A DNA stretch of 16,045 nt. Origin: Tannerella sp. (GTDB lineage Bacteria; Bacteroidota; Bacteroidia; Bacteroidales; Tannerellaceae). Positions 6,999 to 15,613 of the stretch are shown in pieces; within the stretch, counting starts at the first letter, position 1; each line of letters begins with the position of its first letter. The notes beneath the pieces were generated by a model, which was not told where the DNA came from, did not search any database, and saw only the letters and a list, made by a program, of their open reading frames with translations. A program made the position numbers and the translations under genes. The DNA is taken from NCBI GenBank assembly GCA_031277235.1, contig JAITMT010000037.1:1-16045 (forward strand), read 5' to 3'.

Positions 6999-7033
6999 AA
7001 AATCAAAAATCGTAAATCTAAAATCATAAATTA
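6999..7033. repeat. Five-unit 7-bp tandem repeat before the DUF4130 gene
   Basis: Consecutive units aaaatca, aaaatcg, taaatct, aaaatca and taaatta fit the pattern (A/T)AAATCN with a strict period of seven; the last unit has T in place of C. It ends four bases before the ATG at 7038, so it occupies the position of a translation-initiation region. The rest of the 87-base gap is AT-rich with no clear promoter or terminator. Confidence 0.75.
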
Positions 7034-7037
7034 TATA

Positions 7038-7799
7038 ATGTCTGTGTTTTTTTATGACAAAACCTTTGAAGGACTGCTTTGCGCCGTTTTTGACGCATAC
7101 AGCCTGAAAATATTTCCCGAAAAACTGTTGCAGTCGGGCGAAATTGCGCCGATGTTCACCGACAAAAGTCACACGGTCGTCAGCAATAGTGCGCATTCCA
7201 AGCGCGTTTGGAGCGGATTACTCAAGAAAACAGATAATTATGTGTGCAATATGCTTGTATATGTCTGGTTATCAGAGATAAACGGTACCGACGAATTACT
7301 GTTTCGCTACATGTGCAAAATATTCGGAACCTCTCAAAAAGTAGCCTATAATTTTGGGGATGCCGATATGCTGGAGGTAGGAAAAATCGCCCGAAAGGTA
7401 GCGCACGAAGCCCTCTATATCAAGCAATTCGTTCGTTTCCAAAAAACTGCCGACGACATATTTTTTGCCCCCATACGTCCCATTTACAATGCTTTACCGC
7501 TGACTGTCAATCATTTCACCGACCGTTTTGCCGACCAGCAATGGATTGTTTACGACCTGCGCCGCAAATACGGCTATTTTTACGATTTGCATACCACCCG
7601 GGAAATTACTTTTGCCGACGATAATCATCTTATCAGCAGCAAAATAGACGAATCCATCATGGCAAAAGATGAAAAACTTTTCCAGGAGATGTGGAAAGGA
7701 TATTTCAAGGCGATGGCTATCAAGGAGCGTATCAACCCCCGCCTGCATCGCAAAAACATGCCTGCGAGGTTTTGGAAGGAACTGACGGAGAAGAGTTAA
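7038..7799 (+). CDS. DUF4130 / TIGR03915-type protein, radical SAM partner
   Basis: A 253-residue soluble protein recognised as the DUF4130 / TIGR03915 family (probable DNA metabolism protein linked to a radical SAM gene). Family-typical blocks are the N-terminus VFFYDKTFEGLLCAVFDAY, the central KVAHEALYIKQFVRFQK and DIFFAPIRPIYNALPL, then WIVYDLRRKYGYFYDL, and the C-terminal INPRLHRKNMPARFWKELTEK. In some lineages this domain is fused to a uracil-DNA-glycosylase-like domain; no such domain is present here and the length fits the stand-alone form. It lies 87 bases after the radical SAM gene on the same strand with no promoter seen in between, so the pair is probably one operon. Its stop is only nine bases from the convergent stop of the propeller lipoprotein gene, leaving no room for a separate terminator. 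Biochemical role unknown. Confidence 0.88.
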   Translation: MSVFFYDKTFEGLLCAVFDAYSLKIFPEKLLQSGEIAPMFTDKSHTVVSNSAHSKRVWSGLLKKTDNYVCNMLVYVWLSEINGTDELLFRYMCKIFGTSQKVAYNFGDADMLEVGKIARKVAHEALYIKQFVRFQKTADDIFFAPIRPIYNALPLTVNHFTDRFADQQWIVYDLRRKYGYFYDLHTTREITFADDNHLISSKIDESIMAKDEKLFQEMWKGYFKAMAIKERINPRLHRKNMPARFWKELTEKS

Positions 7800-7808
7800 T
7801 CTGTTCCT

Positions 7809-9077
7809 TTATTTCTTTTTCATGTGTAAAATCATCAATATGGGATTGTCTTCTTTTTCTATATTTTCCTTGAGCATAAGTTCAAATTTTTCTTTTTGTT
7901 CCGGATTTTTTAATTTGTTTTTATCCAATGTCGAATAAACCAATGCTATTTTTATTTCCTTATCTTCAAGTTCTTCCGGGTTTATAATAGTCTCTATCCC
8001 TGTATTTAATCCACTGATATCAATATTTTGACATCCGTCTATATCATTTATCACCATGTAAGAATGATATGTCAGTTTTTTATTGGCAATATCATATTTG
8101 CATAAAAAACTCTCTACGGCATGATCTACTTTACCCAAAAAAATACCGAGAAAAATATTGTTGTTACAAACAAACATGTCAACGATACGCATTTTTCCGG
8201 CAAATGCGTCTGTAATGGTATTTGGGTCTTTGGAATATATCCATCCGTTATTACGGTTTTTATATTTGCCAAAATCAACGACAGCGAATGGTTGAATGCC
8301 GGTGTTGCTAACTGCGTACAAGGTATCGTTATAGAATGAATGGTAATAGAATAGACTATCGCTTTTTGTCAGTGTTTGCAAACCCGGTCTTATCATATTG
8401 AGTTGTCTTGCATTTTCGACTTTGCACTCAAAGCGGTTGATTAATGTCTGTGTTACTTTGTCTCCTACATAATCATATACAATCAATTCATAAGGTTTAC
8501 CTGCCCATTGATGGTTAACATCCATAGGATGTATTGTATAGATGAGAAAACCGGCACCTGCGTCAAAATGTTCCATTCCTCCAAAACATGAATTTATCAA
8601 GGAATCTTTAATATTTCCCAGAAATTTACCGTTAAAATCAAAAATTAGAGGACTTGCATTAGTGTATGATTTTACAAATATCCGCTGATTTTCTTCATCA
8701 AAACCGCATTTGTTAAGTTTAAATTCACCCGGTCCGTTTCCTTCCCTTCCAATTTGACGGATGAATTTTCCTTTGCGATCAAATTGATAGAGTTTGTAAT
8801 CTGTTTTTATGAAAATGAAGTCATGGGTTAAAAAGGTTCCAATATATGGAGGAAGTAAGCATTGATCAGAGGTTTCCAATTGAATATATTCAATACTGTC
8901 AGCAAATTCCGATAACAGCAAGGGTTGCAGGGAAGATATATCCGGTTTCTCAATCTTTATGTTTACCGGTGAAAAAATATCTGCAGTTTCGTTTCTGTTT
9001 TTTTCTTTAATGCAAGCCGAATTTCCCAATAATATGAGCAGCAATACAATTAATTTGTATATTTTTCTTGGATTCAT
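7809..9077 (-). CDS. Six-bladed beta-propeller lipoprotein (PF17170 / BF3164-like)
   Basis: A 422-residue predicted lipoprotein of the six-bladed beta-propeller family common in Bacteroidales, with no known biochemical activity. Residues 1-22 form a signal peptide: a basic start (MNPRKIYK), a Leu/Ile-rich core and Cys22 in GNSAC, a slightly non-canonical lipobox (Asn at -3). The family block IGREGNGPGEF follows YQFDRKGKFIRQ, and YIQLETSDQCLLPP and FDFNGKFLGNI are also typical. The C-terminal LKNPEQKEKFELMLKEN is charged and helical. The gene stands alone: it is convergent with the DUF4130 gene, and a terminator separates it from the sus-like operon. Upstream on its strand CAAATACA at 9103-9110 reads TGTATTTG, one base off a -7 element, so its promoter is uncertain. 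Base composition is more AT-rich than the neighbouring sus-like genes, which could reflect a separate origin. Confidence 0.85.
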   Translation of the reverse strand: MNPRKIYKLIVLLLILLGNSACIKEKNRNETADIFSPVNIKIEKPDISSLQPLLLSEFADSIEYIQLETSDQCLLPPYIGTFLTHDFIFIKTDYKLYQFDRKGKFIRQIGREGNGPGEFKLNKCGFDEENQRIFVKSYTNASPLIFDFNGKFLGNIKDSLINSCFGGMEHFDAGAGFLIYTIHPMDVNHQWAGKPYELIVYDYVGDKVTQTLINRFECKVENARQLNMIRPGLQTLTKSDSLFYYHSFYNDTLYAVSNTGIQPFAVVDFGKYKNRNNGWIYSKDPNTITDAFAGKMRIVDMFVCNNNIFLGIFLGKVDHAVESFLCKYDIANKKLTYHSYMVINDIDGCQNIDISGLNTGIETIINPEELEDKEIKIALVYSTLDKNKLKNPEQKEKFELMLKENIEKEDNPILMILHMKKK

Positions 9078-9137
9078 ATCTCTTTCTTTTTACTTCAACT
9101 AACAAATACAACTTTAAGTAGCTGTAAAGGAATAAAT

Positions 9138-9220
9138 CTATATTCCCCAGCGGAAAATATCCTGGCAGGACGAATTTTCATAATCGCAGGGGAGCGAAGC
9201 GTTGCCTGCGGAGGATATAG
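9138..9220. repeat. Structured intergenic palindromic element
   Basis: Within the 194-base gap between two minus-strand genes there are nested inverted arms: cgcagg/cctgcg (9185-9190 with 9205-9210), atatcc/ggatat (9157-9162 with 9213-9218) and an alternative partner ctatattcc (9138-9146) for ggatatag (9213-9220). It would lie in the leader of the propeller gene. It looks like a REP-type intergenic palindrome, but the symmetry is imperfect and no second copy is in the window. Confidence 0.45.
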
Positions 9221-9225
9221 AAATG

Positions 9226-9261
9226 AAAAACTCTGCCGAGGTTTCTGAACTCCGGCAGAGT
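9226..9261 (-). terminator. Rho-independent terminator of the sus-like operon
   Basis: Arms actctgccg (9230-9238) and cggcagagt (9253-9261) form a 9-bp GC-rich stem with a 14-base loop. On the minus strand it is followed by a run of T (A-run at 9226-9230 on the plus strand). It sits 10 bases after the stop codon of the SusE-like gene. Confidence 0.85.
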
Positions 9262-9271
9262 CCATGCACGA

Positions 9272-10972
9272 CTACTCTTCCACACTGTATGTTCCATGAA
9301 TCAAATCAACAGTCATCGAATACGTTCCGACCGCAAGTGAAGCATCATCGGTGATATTGCTGCCCCTGTAATGCAAACTGCCGGAAGAACCGCCAAAATA
9401 GTGATTCCACGACGTATCCAAATGTATCTGGAAACCCCAGGGCGAAGCGCCATTCACGGTGATTATTCCCGAATAGACGCCGGCTGTCTCCGTCGCCGAA
9501 AGAACGGTAGTGAAATCCCATACATCATTCAGCCCGGAAATATAAATTTCACCGCCTACGCCCGTCAGGCTGTAAGTCAGTCCCTTTACCGAAACGTCAA
9601 ACAGATACAGTCCCGCGTCCGGAGCGGGAAGATTGGTTCCTCCCTGGAAAACGAGCGTTCCCGCGTAGGCATCTCCTTCCGCAAAATCATATTTATCGTT
9701 CCAGTTGTCTTTTTCGATATTGAAACTGTATCCCCACAGCGAATTGACGTTGATTACTCCCGCGTAGGCAAGGTCTTCCTCGTTGTAAAGCGTGAGGAAA
9801 TTGTCGAAAGTCCAACTGCCGCTGATGCCGTCGTCCACTCCGGGAATGTAAAGATATTGCGGGATGACAACGGGCACATCCGAGCCTGAAGTTACCATAC
9901 ATTTCCATGATTTCGGGTCGCTGAGATCGAATGTCAGCGTGCATTCGCCTGCTGCAGGGACGGAAACCGTAATGTCCCCGGCTTGCTGTGCCAGTGTCAG
10001 GGTTCCGTCCGATTGCTGTGCAAAAGCGAGCGACGCACTCACGGATGCCATATCTCCGGTCGTAGAATTATACAGATTGCCCGCAGCGCTCAATTTGATT
10101 TTCAGTGAATTGGTGGATGAAGCATTGAATACATACGTCCATTTCACGTTGAGACGGTCAAAAGTCATGCTTCCTTCGATATCTCCGGTAACGTCCAATA
10201 CGGGTACATACAGCGCTGACCACTGTTTTGCCTTCGTGTCCATATTGACGTAATAACAGCCGCCCGGTTCGGGGAACCAGCAGTTCCAACTGTCGCTTGC
10301 CGACGAAAGCATAAAAGGAGTTCCGCTGATCGGGTCGTTGCCCCAGATCGCTCCGTCTCCCTCTTTCATGAAGAAATTATACCATGACACGGCGCCCATG
10401 AAACCGGTATAGATGCCGTTCGACGCCGGAGAATAAAGCGTAACGCCCGTCTCGATCTTATCCTTGTCAAGAATAAATCCCGTTGTCATATCAATGGTGA
10501 AAGGAGTTACATTCACGGTTAATACGTTGCTGTACACCGGCTCCATGTTATTACCCGCACTCGATTTGAGCCGGAAATACACCGGCGTAGCCACATCTGC
10601 AGCGAGTCCGAGATTTTTGGCGACCGTATTCAGATCGGAACCCGAATAGACTTTCGACAGATTGGGCTCCAATGATTCAACCATATTGGAAGAAAAATCC
10701 TGCTGGACGGAGACTTGCATTGAAGTGGAAAGCAAATTGGGAGCTTTCATGTCCGGATTGCTCACCGTGAACGTTTGCGCAGTCCACGAAAATGACAGAA
10801 CCGGCTGATTGGCGTTTTCCTGCGATAAAACGACTTCATTGACTGTTGCCATCAGTTCATTGGCTTCGAGTTCCGAGAGATAAATTTTTTCTCCGTCCTT
10901 TTCGCATGATGTTATGACTGTTAAAAAAATCAATAACGGGAAAAACAGTTTGAATGTAATGAAAGTCTTCAT
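9272..10972 (-). CDS. SusE/SusF-like outer-membrane binding lipoprotein
   Basis: A surface lipoprotein expected to bind the substrate of the adjacent SusC/D complex. From the preferred ATG at 10972 it has 566 residues with a signal peptide ending in LTVITSC (good lipobox) followed by acidic EKDGEK, resembling a Bacteroidota surface-export signal. The N-terminal part (LSWTAQTF-like SFSWTAQTFTVSN, then VYFRLKSSAGN and VYSNVLTVNVTPF) is a SusE-type immunoglobulin-like domain. About three further beta modules follow, recognisable by LYVPVLDVTGDIEGS, LYIPGVDDGISGSWTFDNF and IYISGLNDVWDF, each Trp/Gly rich as in SusF starch-binding repeats. A longer start at 10990 would overlap the susD stop by 14 bases; the chosen start leaves a 4-base gap. 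It is the last gene of the operon. The ligand cannot be inferred. Confidence 0.88.
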   Translation of the reverse strand: MKTFITFKLFFPLLIFLTVITSCEKDGEKIYLSELEANELMATVNEVVLSQENANQPVLSFSWTAQTFTVSNPDMKAPNLLSTSMQVSVQQDFSSNMVESLEPNLSKVYSGSDLNTVAKNLGLAADVATPVYFRLKSSAGNNMEPVYSNVLTVNVTPFTIDMTTGFILDKDKIETGVTLYSPASNGIYTGFMGAVSWYNFFMKEGDGAIWGNDPISGTPFMLSSASDSWNCWFPEPGGCYYVNMDTKAKQWSALYVPVLDVTGDIEGSMTFDRLNVKWTYVFNASSTNSLKIKLSAAGNLYNSTTGDMASVSASLAFAQQSDGTLTLAQQAGDITVSVPAAGECTLTFDLSDPKSWKCMVTSGSDVPVVIPQYLYIPGVDDGISGSWTFDNFLTLYNEEDLAYAGVINVNSLWGYSFNIEKDNWNDKYDFAEGDAYAGTLVFQGGTNLPAPDAGLYLFDVSVKGLTYSLTGVGGEIYISGLNDVWDFTTVLSATETAGVYSGIITVNGASPWGFQIHLDTSWNHYFGGSSGSLHYRGSNITDDASLAVGTYSMTVDLIHGTYSVEE

Positions 10973-10976
10973 AGTT

Positions 10977-12557
10977 TTAATAATTATCATTTTTTAAATT
11001 CGGGTTAGCCGTCAAGTCCGATGTGGGAATCGGGTAATAGTTGTATTTTTCGTTCACCGCCATGCCGTCTTTTGTTCCGCCTTTCCACTGCCACAGATAA
11101 TCGGCGGTCGTAAACTGGTTGTAGCGAATCAAATCGGTACGCCGTGTACATTCCCAATAGAGTTCGCGTGCGCGTTCGTCCAGGATAAAATCTGCCGTAA
11201 GGTCGGCTTCCGTCAGTTTTCCGGCTGTTTCATAGTCTGTTCCGAAAGCGCGCGCCCGCAACTGATTCAAATATCCCAGCGCAACGGAGGCAGAACTGCC
11301 GCTTCCACCGCGAACAACCGACTCGGCAAGCATCAGATAAACATCTGCCAGACGAAAAACGGGATAGTCGGTATTTACGCCGCCATCCACCGTATTGGAC
11401 GCCATGGTTCCCGCGTCGGTGAGATTCGTCCATTTTTCTACAAAATAACCGTTGGTCTGATTGTCAATAACGTCTAAATATTGCGTTTGCCCTTCGGTGA
11501 AGAAAAGGGCGCGTCCATCCCGGTCGTCGAATAAGGCGGGTATTTCGCCCCGGACACGGAACATTCCCCAGCCGCTGGTTACTCCGTAATTTTCCGGTTT
11601 TTGAAGATCGGAAGTATTGCTCACGGCTCCGCAAACAATGTACGTGGTTGCCCCCCAGGAAACCGTGCGAACGGCGTCCACCGGAAAGGCAAAGATAATT
11701 TCGTTGGTGCGTTTGTCGTTATCGGCGTTGAACAGTTTCAGATAGTCTGGTTCGAGGGAATATCCGGCTGCGATGATTTGGTTGCAATATGTGATGCAGT
11801 CCGTATAGCGGGCTTGTCCGGTGTAAACTTCCGCATTCAGATACAGTTTTGCCAACAGGGCGTAGGCGGCTGTTTTCGGGGCGCGTCCATATTCGCCGGC
11901 AGCCTTGTCTGCCAAATCACCGTCAATGGCTTTAAGTTCCGATTCGATGTAGGCAAACACCCGGTCAGCCGTATAGCGTGGCGGAATGAATGCGCCTACC
12001 GGGTCTGCCTCGGTAACGAACGGAATATTGCGGTACAGGTCGAGCGCATGATAGTAAGCCAGCGCCCGGAGGAAACGCGCTTCCGCACGGTATTGGCGGA
12101 TGCCGGACTGTTCGCTTTCCGTAAATCGGGCAATCTGTTCGTCGCCCGCGTTCCGCAAAAATTCGTTGCACAGGGAAATGGTGTAAAAAATGCGGTAGTA
12201 CATATCGGAAACCCAGGGATCGTTGGCGTCCCAGGTTAAGAAGGTGAGGTCGCGCACTTTGTCGCCCTCAAGCCATGTGGAGGCGATTTCGTCGGTTCCG
12301 CTCTCCTGAAGGTTGAAATAGCAGCGCATATAGTCGTATCCGCTGTTACTGCTCAAATCCGCGTTGCCGCCTCCCTTTTCCTGTCCGGCTATGACAAAGG
12401 AAGCGTACAGTTTACCTAAAACTGCCTTATAATTGGCTGCCGTCGTATAAACATCGGCAGAAGTCGTTTGCGTATGCGGATATTGATCAAGGTCTCCCGT
12501 ACAAGACACAAACAGTATTGTACTGATAATCAGAATATTTATTTTTATAATTTTCAT
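10977..12557 (-). CDS. SusD/RagB family nutrient-binding outer-membrane lipoprotein
   Basis: The lid lipoprotein of a SusCD transporter; it captures substrate at the cell surface and closes over the SusC barrel. It has 526 residues, normal for the family. The signal peptide ends in LFVSC with Cys19 as lipidation site, and TGDLDQYPHTQTTSADVY follows as in many RagB proteins. The helical TPR part includes CNEFLRNAGD, RQYRAEARFLRALAYYHAL and IPFVTEADPVGAF. The C-terminal SusD region has DERARELYWECTRRTDLIRY and ends YYPIPTSDLTANPNL. The start is 21 bases after the susC stop and the stop is 4 bases before the susE-like start, a tight operon order C-D-E. The partner identity is secure; the substrate is not predictable. 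Confidence 0.96.
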   Translation of the reverse strand: MKIIKINILIISTILFVSCTGDLDQYPHTQTTSADVYTTAANYKAVLGKLYASFVIAGQEKGGGNADLSSNSGYDYMRCYFNLQESGTDEIASTWLEGDKVRDLTFLTWDANDPWVSDMYYRIFYTISLCNEFLRNAGDEQIARFTESEQSGIRQYRAEARFLRALAYYHALDLYRNIPFVTEADPVGAFIPPRYTADRVFAYIESELKAIDGDLADKAAGEYGRAPKTAAYALLAKLYLNAEVYTGQARYTDCITYCNQIIAAGYSLEPDYLKLFNADNDKRTNEIIFAFPVDAVRTVSWGATTYIVCGAVSNTSDLQKPENYGVTSGWGMFRVRGEIPALFDDRDGRALFFTEGQTQYLDVIDNQTNGYFVEKWTNLTDAGTMASNTVDGGVNTDYPVFRLADVYLMLAESVVRGGSGSSASVALGYLNQLRARAFGTDYETAGKLTEADLTADFILDERARELYWECTRRTDLIRYNQFTTADYLWQWKGGTKDGMAVNEKYNYYPIPTSDLTANPNLKNDNY

Positions 12558-12578
12558 GATTGTATCCTTTCTGTTAAA

Positions 12579-15575
12579 TTAAAATTCAAGTCCTAAACCC
12601 AATGAATAGGTGCGCGGACGGGGATAAAACGAAACATCCATGCCGCTCGGCACTTCGGGATCTACTCCCGTATATTTGGTCATGCAGAAAACATTTTGTA
12701 CCATGGCGCTGATATTCAGTCTGTAATCCTTGAAAATACGACCGAAATCGTATCCCAGCGTCAGATTGTCCATTTTCAGGAAAGAAGCGTTTTCCACGTA
12801 ATAATCCGAGAGGTACTGGCGATTTTGAAATCCGGTCTTCAGATAGCCTGCCGATAGATTGTTCAACTGATAGGCATTATAACTGACCGTGCTCCAGGCG
12901 CCTGTATTCATTGACATTCCGTTATATACATAATTGTTTATGTTGGAGCGGAAACTCATTCCCAGATTCCATTTTTTATAGCGCAGCGACGTGCTGAATC
13001 CCAGAATCATATCGGGAGCGGGTGAATGGTAGCGATACAGGTCGCTCGAATTAATCATTCCGTCGTTGTTCAGGTCGGCATAAGCCCCTTCGATGGGTTT
13101 ATCCGTTTGGGGATCGTATAACTGGTGGTAAACATAGAACATATAGGGTGCGTAGCCTTCCGTCAATACTTGAAACTGGTAGGTGTCTATGCCGGGACCG
13201 GCGAGTGTATTGGTAACCGCGCCGCCTTCCACCAGGGAAAGATTTTTGACTTTCATCTTCTGTACGGTCATGTTGTAACTCAGATTCCAGGTAAAATCTT
13301 CGGTATCCACCGCTACGGTGTTCAGTGAAAATTCAAAGCCGTGACTGTCCACATTTCCCACGTTTGTCAGAATATATTTGTTGAAATTGGTGCCTGCCGC
13401 CGCGGGGACGGTTGCCAACAGGTCTTTGGTCTGCCGGGTGTAGTAGTCGAAACTGCCGTTGATCCGGTCGTTCAGAAAGCCAAAATCCAGACCGAAATTC
13501 AGCGCCTCCGTCGTTTCCCATTTCAGGTTTTCCACGTATGCCTGTGGACGGTAGGTGTAATACCACTGGTTGTCGAACTGCGCCTGCGCTCCGTCCTGAC
13601 TGACCACATATACAGGCAGGTAACTGTAATTGCCGATGCCGTCTTGCTGTCCGGTAACGCCGTAACTGGCTCTCAATTTCAGGTTGCTCAATATTCCGTT
13701 ATTCCGCAGAAACGATTCCTCGCTGATGCGCCAAGCCAGTGCTACCGAAGGAAATGTTCCCCAGCGGTTGTTCGGGCTGAAACGCGAAGAAGCGTCCCGG
13801 CGAACGGTAGCCGTCAGCATATATCGCGAATCGAACGTGTAGTTGAGGCGACCGTAATAAGACAGCAACACGTGTCGCTGATCGTTCGCCGCAGAGGTAC
13901 TTTGTATATCACCCCTGGTATTCAGGGTGTTAAATGCGGCTGTCGTACTTTCCCAATACTGGTAATCGTAACCGAGCGTGGCGTCTACCGTGCTTTTGGC
14001 GGCATCAAAATAGTTGTTGTAGTTGAAATAGGTCGTCAGCAAGCGGTTGCTGTTTTTCTGGGGACCGTAGGAATAATCGCGCCCGAAAGTGGTGGAGTAT
14101 TGCGCCGCTTCGGCAGGAACGAAAATCGAGCCTTTTCCTTCGGCGTAATCGTAGCCTAGCGTGGCGTGGAATTTTAATTCGGGCAGGAAGTGCATTTTAT
14201 AATCCACGTCGAAATTTCCGATTAATCTCCGGACATCACTCGTGGCTTCGTTCTGATTGATGATCCCCACCGGATTGAGAACGGCTCTGGTAACCGGAAC
14301 ACCATCATTTCCAATGGCTTCGGTATATCCACCGAACGTATTGTTTCCGGAATATACGGGAAGCGTAGGATTAAACGTGGAAGCCGCCCAAATAGCGTCA
14401 CCATTGGCAAAACGGTTGTTATTCAGGATGGCTTTGGCATTCAAATGGAGTTTCAGATAATCGTTGAAAAATGACGGAGAGAGCGACAGATTGCCGGAAA
14501 ACCGTTTGGAATTATCCGTTTTCAGAATACCGTTCTGATTGTAAAAACCCAGCGACAATCGCGCAGGCAAATTGGGAGCAATTTTTCCGCTAAGGCTCAG
14601 ATTGTTATCGGTTCCGTAGGCGGGATGAAACACTTCCTTGTTCCAATCCGTCGCGTCGTTCATCAATAACGCCCGTTGCTCGGCGGTACCGACCGAATTG
14701 ATGACATTGATAAATTCGTCTCTGTTCAGCATGTCGGCAAATTTGGTGGTCGTTTGCACGGACTGGGTCGAATAAAGGCTCACTTTCAGCCGGTCGTCCG
14801 TTCCCTTTTTGGTGGTAATGATGATAACGCCGTTGGATGCCCGCGAGCCGTAGATTGCCGTGGACGAAGCATCTTTCAGGATGGTCATGCTTTCGATGTC
14901 GGAAGGATTGATGAGGCTCATAAAGTTGTTTGAATTACCGCTGATGCCGCCACGCTCCAGCGGAACGCCGTCGAGCACAATCAACGGGTCGTTGCTGGCA
15001 TTTAGCGAAGCGCCGCCGCGGATACGGATGGTACTTCCCGAAGAAGGAGAACCGCTGCCCGGCATGATTTGCACTCCGGAAACTTTTCCGGTGATGAGTT
15101 GTTCGGGAGAACCTATCAGACCGGTGTTGAAATCCTTGCTGTTTACGTTCGTGATGGAACCGGTCAAATCACTTTTCCGCTGCGTACCGTAACCGATAAC
15201 AACCGCCTCGTCCAGCGCGAATGCAGTTGGTTTCATTTGAATGTTCAATACATTTCCGGCGGGAACCGCGACCGTTTGCGTTTCGTATCCGATAAATGAA
15301 AACTGCACTTCTGTTGTTCCGCCGGGAATTGCCAGCAGATATTTGCCCGATGCATCCGTTGTGACGCCAACGGTTGAGTTGGGTATCACCACAGAGACCC
15401 CGGCAAGCGGTTCGTTCGTTTCATCGGTAACAGTTCCGGCGATTCGCTTCTCCTGCTGGGCAAAAACCGGAACGGCAAGTATCAGAAACACCGATACAAG
15501 GAGTGAGTCAAGTCTTTTCTCCCTCAACAAAAGAGAGAAAAACCGTACTGCCTGTTGATAAAAAAATCTATTCAT
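12579..15575 (-). CDS. SusC/RagA family TonB-linked outer-membrane receptor
   Basis: A 998-residue TonB-dependent outer-membrane barrel that imports the substrate captured by its SusD partner. A long basic n-region precedes the hydrophobic core, with likely cleavage after Ala39 (VFAQQ). Residues about 44-115 form the carboxypeptidase-regulatory-like domain (IAGTVTDETNEPLAGVSVVI, then SFIGYETQTV). DEAVVIGYGTQRKSDLTGS (about 122-140) is the SusC-specific TonB-box/plug signature, followed by plug motifs GVQIMPGSG, IRIRGGASL and ILKDASSTAIYGSRASNGVI. The barrel runs to a terminal aromatic (SLGLGLEF), the usual outer-membrane assembly signal. No N-terminal STN/secretin domain is present, so signalling to an anti-sigma factor is not expected, and none is encoded nearby. 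It is the first gene of the C-D-E operon. Confidence 0.97.
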   Translation of the reverse strand: MNRFFYQQAVRFFSLLLREKRLDSLLVSVFLILAVPVFAQQEKRIAGTVTDETNEPLAGVSVVIPNSTVGVTTDASGKYLLAIPGGTTEVQFSFIGYETQTVAVPAGNVLNIQMKPTAFALDEAVVIGYGTQRKSDLTGSITNVNSKDFNTGLIGSPEQLITGKVSGVQIMPGSGSPSSGSTIRIRGGASLNASNDPLIVLDGVPLERGGISGNSNNFMSLINPSDIESMTILKDASSTAIYGSRASNGVIIITTKKGTDDRLKVSLYSTQSVQTTTKFADMLNRDEFINVINSVGTAEQRALLMNDATDWNKEVFHPAYGTDNNLSLSGKIAPNLPARLSLGFYNQNGILKTDNSKRFSGNLSLSPSFFNDYLKLHLNAKAILNNNRFANGDAIWAASTFNPTLPVYSGNNTFGGYTEAIGNDGVPVTRAVLNPVGIINQNEATSDVRRLIGNFDVDYKMHFLPELKFHATLGYDYAEGKGSIFVPAEAAQYSTTFGRDYSYGPQKNSNRLLTTYFNYNNYFDAAKSTVDATLGYDYQYWESTTAAFNTLNTRGDIQSTSAANDQRHVLLSYYGRLNYTFDSRYMLTATVRRDASSRFSPNNRWGTFPSVALAWRISEESFLRNNGILSNLKLRASYGVTGQQDGIGNYSYLPVYVVSQDGAQAQFDNQWYYTYRPQAYVENLKWETTEALNFGLDFGFLNDRINGSFDYYTRQTKDLLATVPAAAGTNFNKYILTNVGNVDSHGFEFSLNTVAVDTEDFTWNLSYNMTVQKMKVKNLSLVEGGAVTNTLAGPGIDTYQFQVLTEGYAPYMFYVYHQLYDPQTDKPIEGAYADLNNDGMINSSDLYRYHSPAPDMILGFSTSLRYKKWNLGMSFRSNINNYVYNGMSMNTGAWSTVSYNAYQLNNLSAGYLKTGFQNRQYLSDYYVENASFLKMDNLTLGYDFGRIFKDYRLNISAMVQNVFCMTKYTGVDPEVPSGMDVSFYPRPRTYSLGLGLEF

Positions 15576-15613
15576 GCGACTTTTATTTATAATGATTTAT
15601 TCATATTTCCGTG

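Noticed and set aside
11601..12239. Plus-strand 212-codon frame inside the SusD gene
   Set aside because: Antisense shadow of the SusD reading frame; no domain recognised.
13341..14159. Plus-strand 272-codon frame inside the SusC gene
   Set aside because: Antisense of a barrel-coding region; no recognisable motifs and no promoter.
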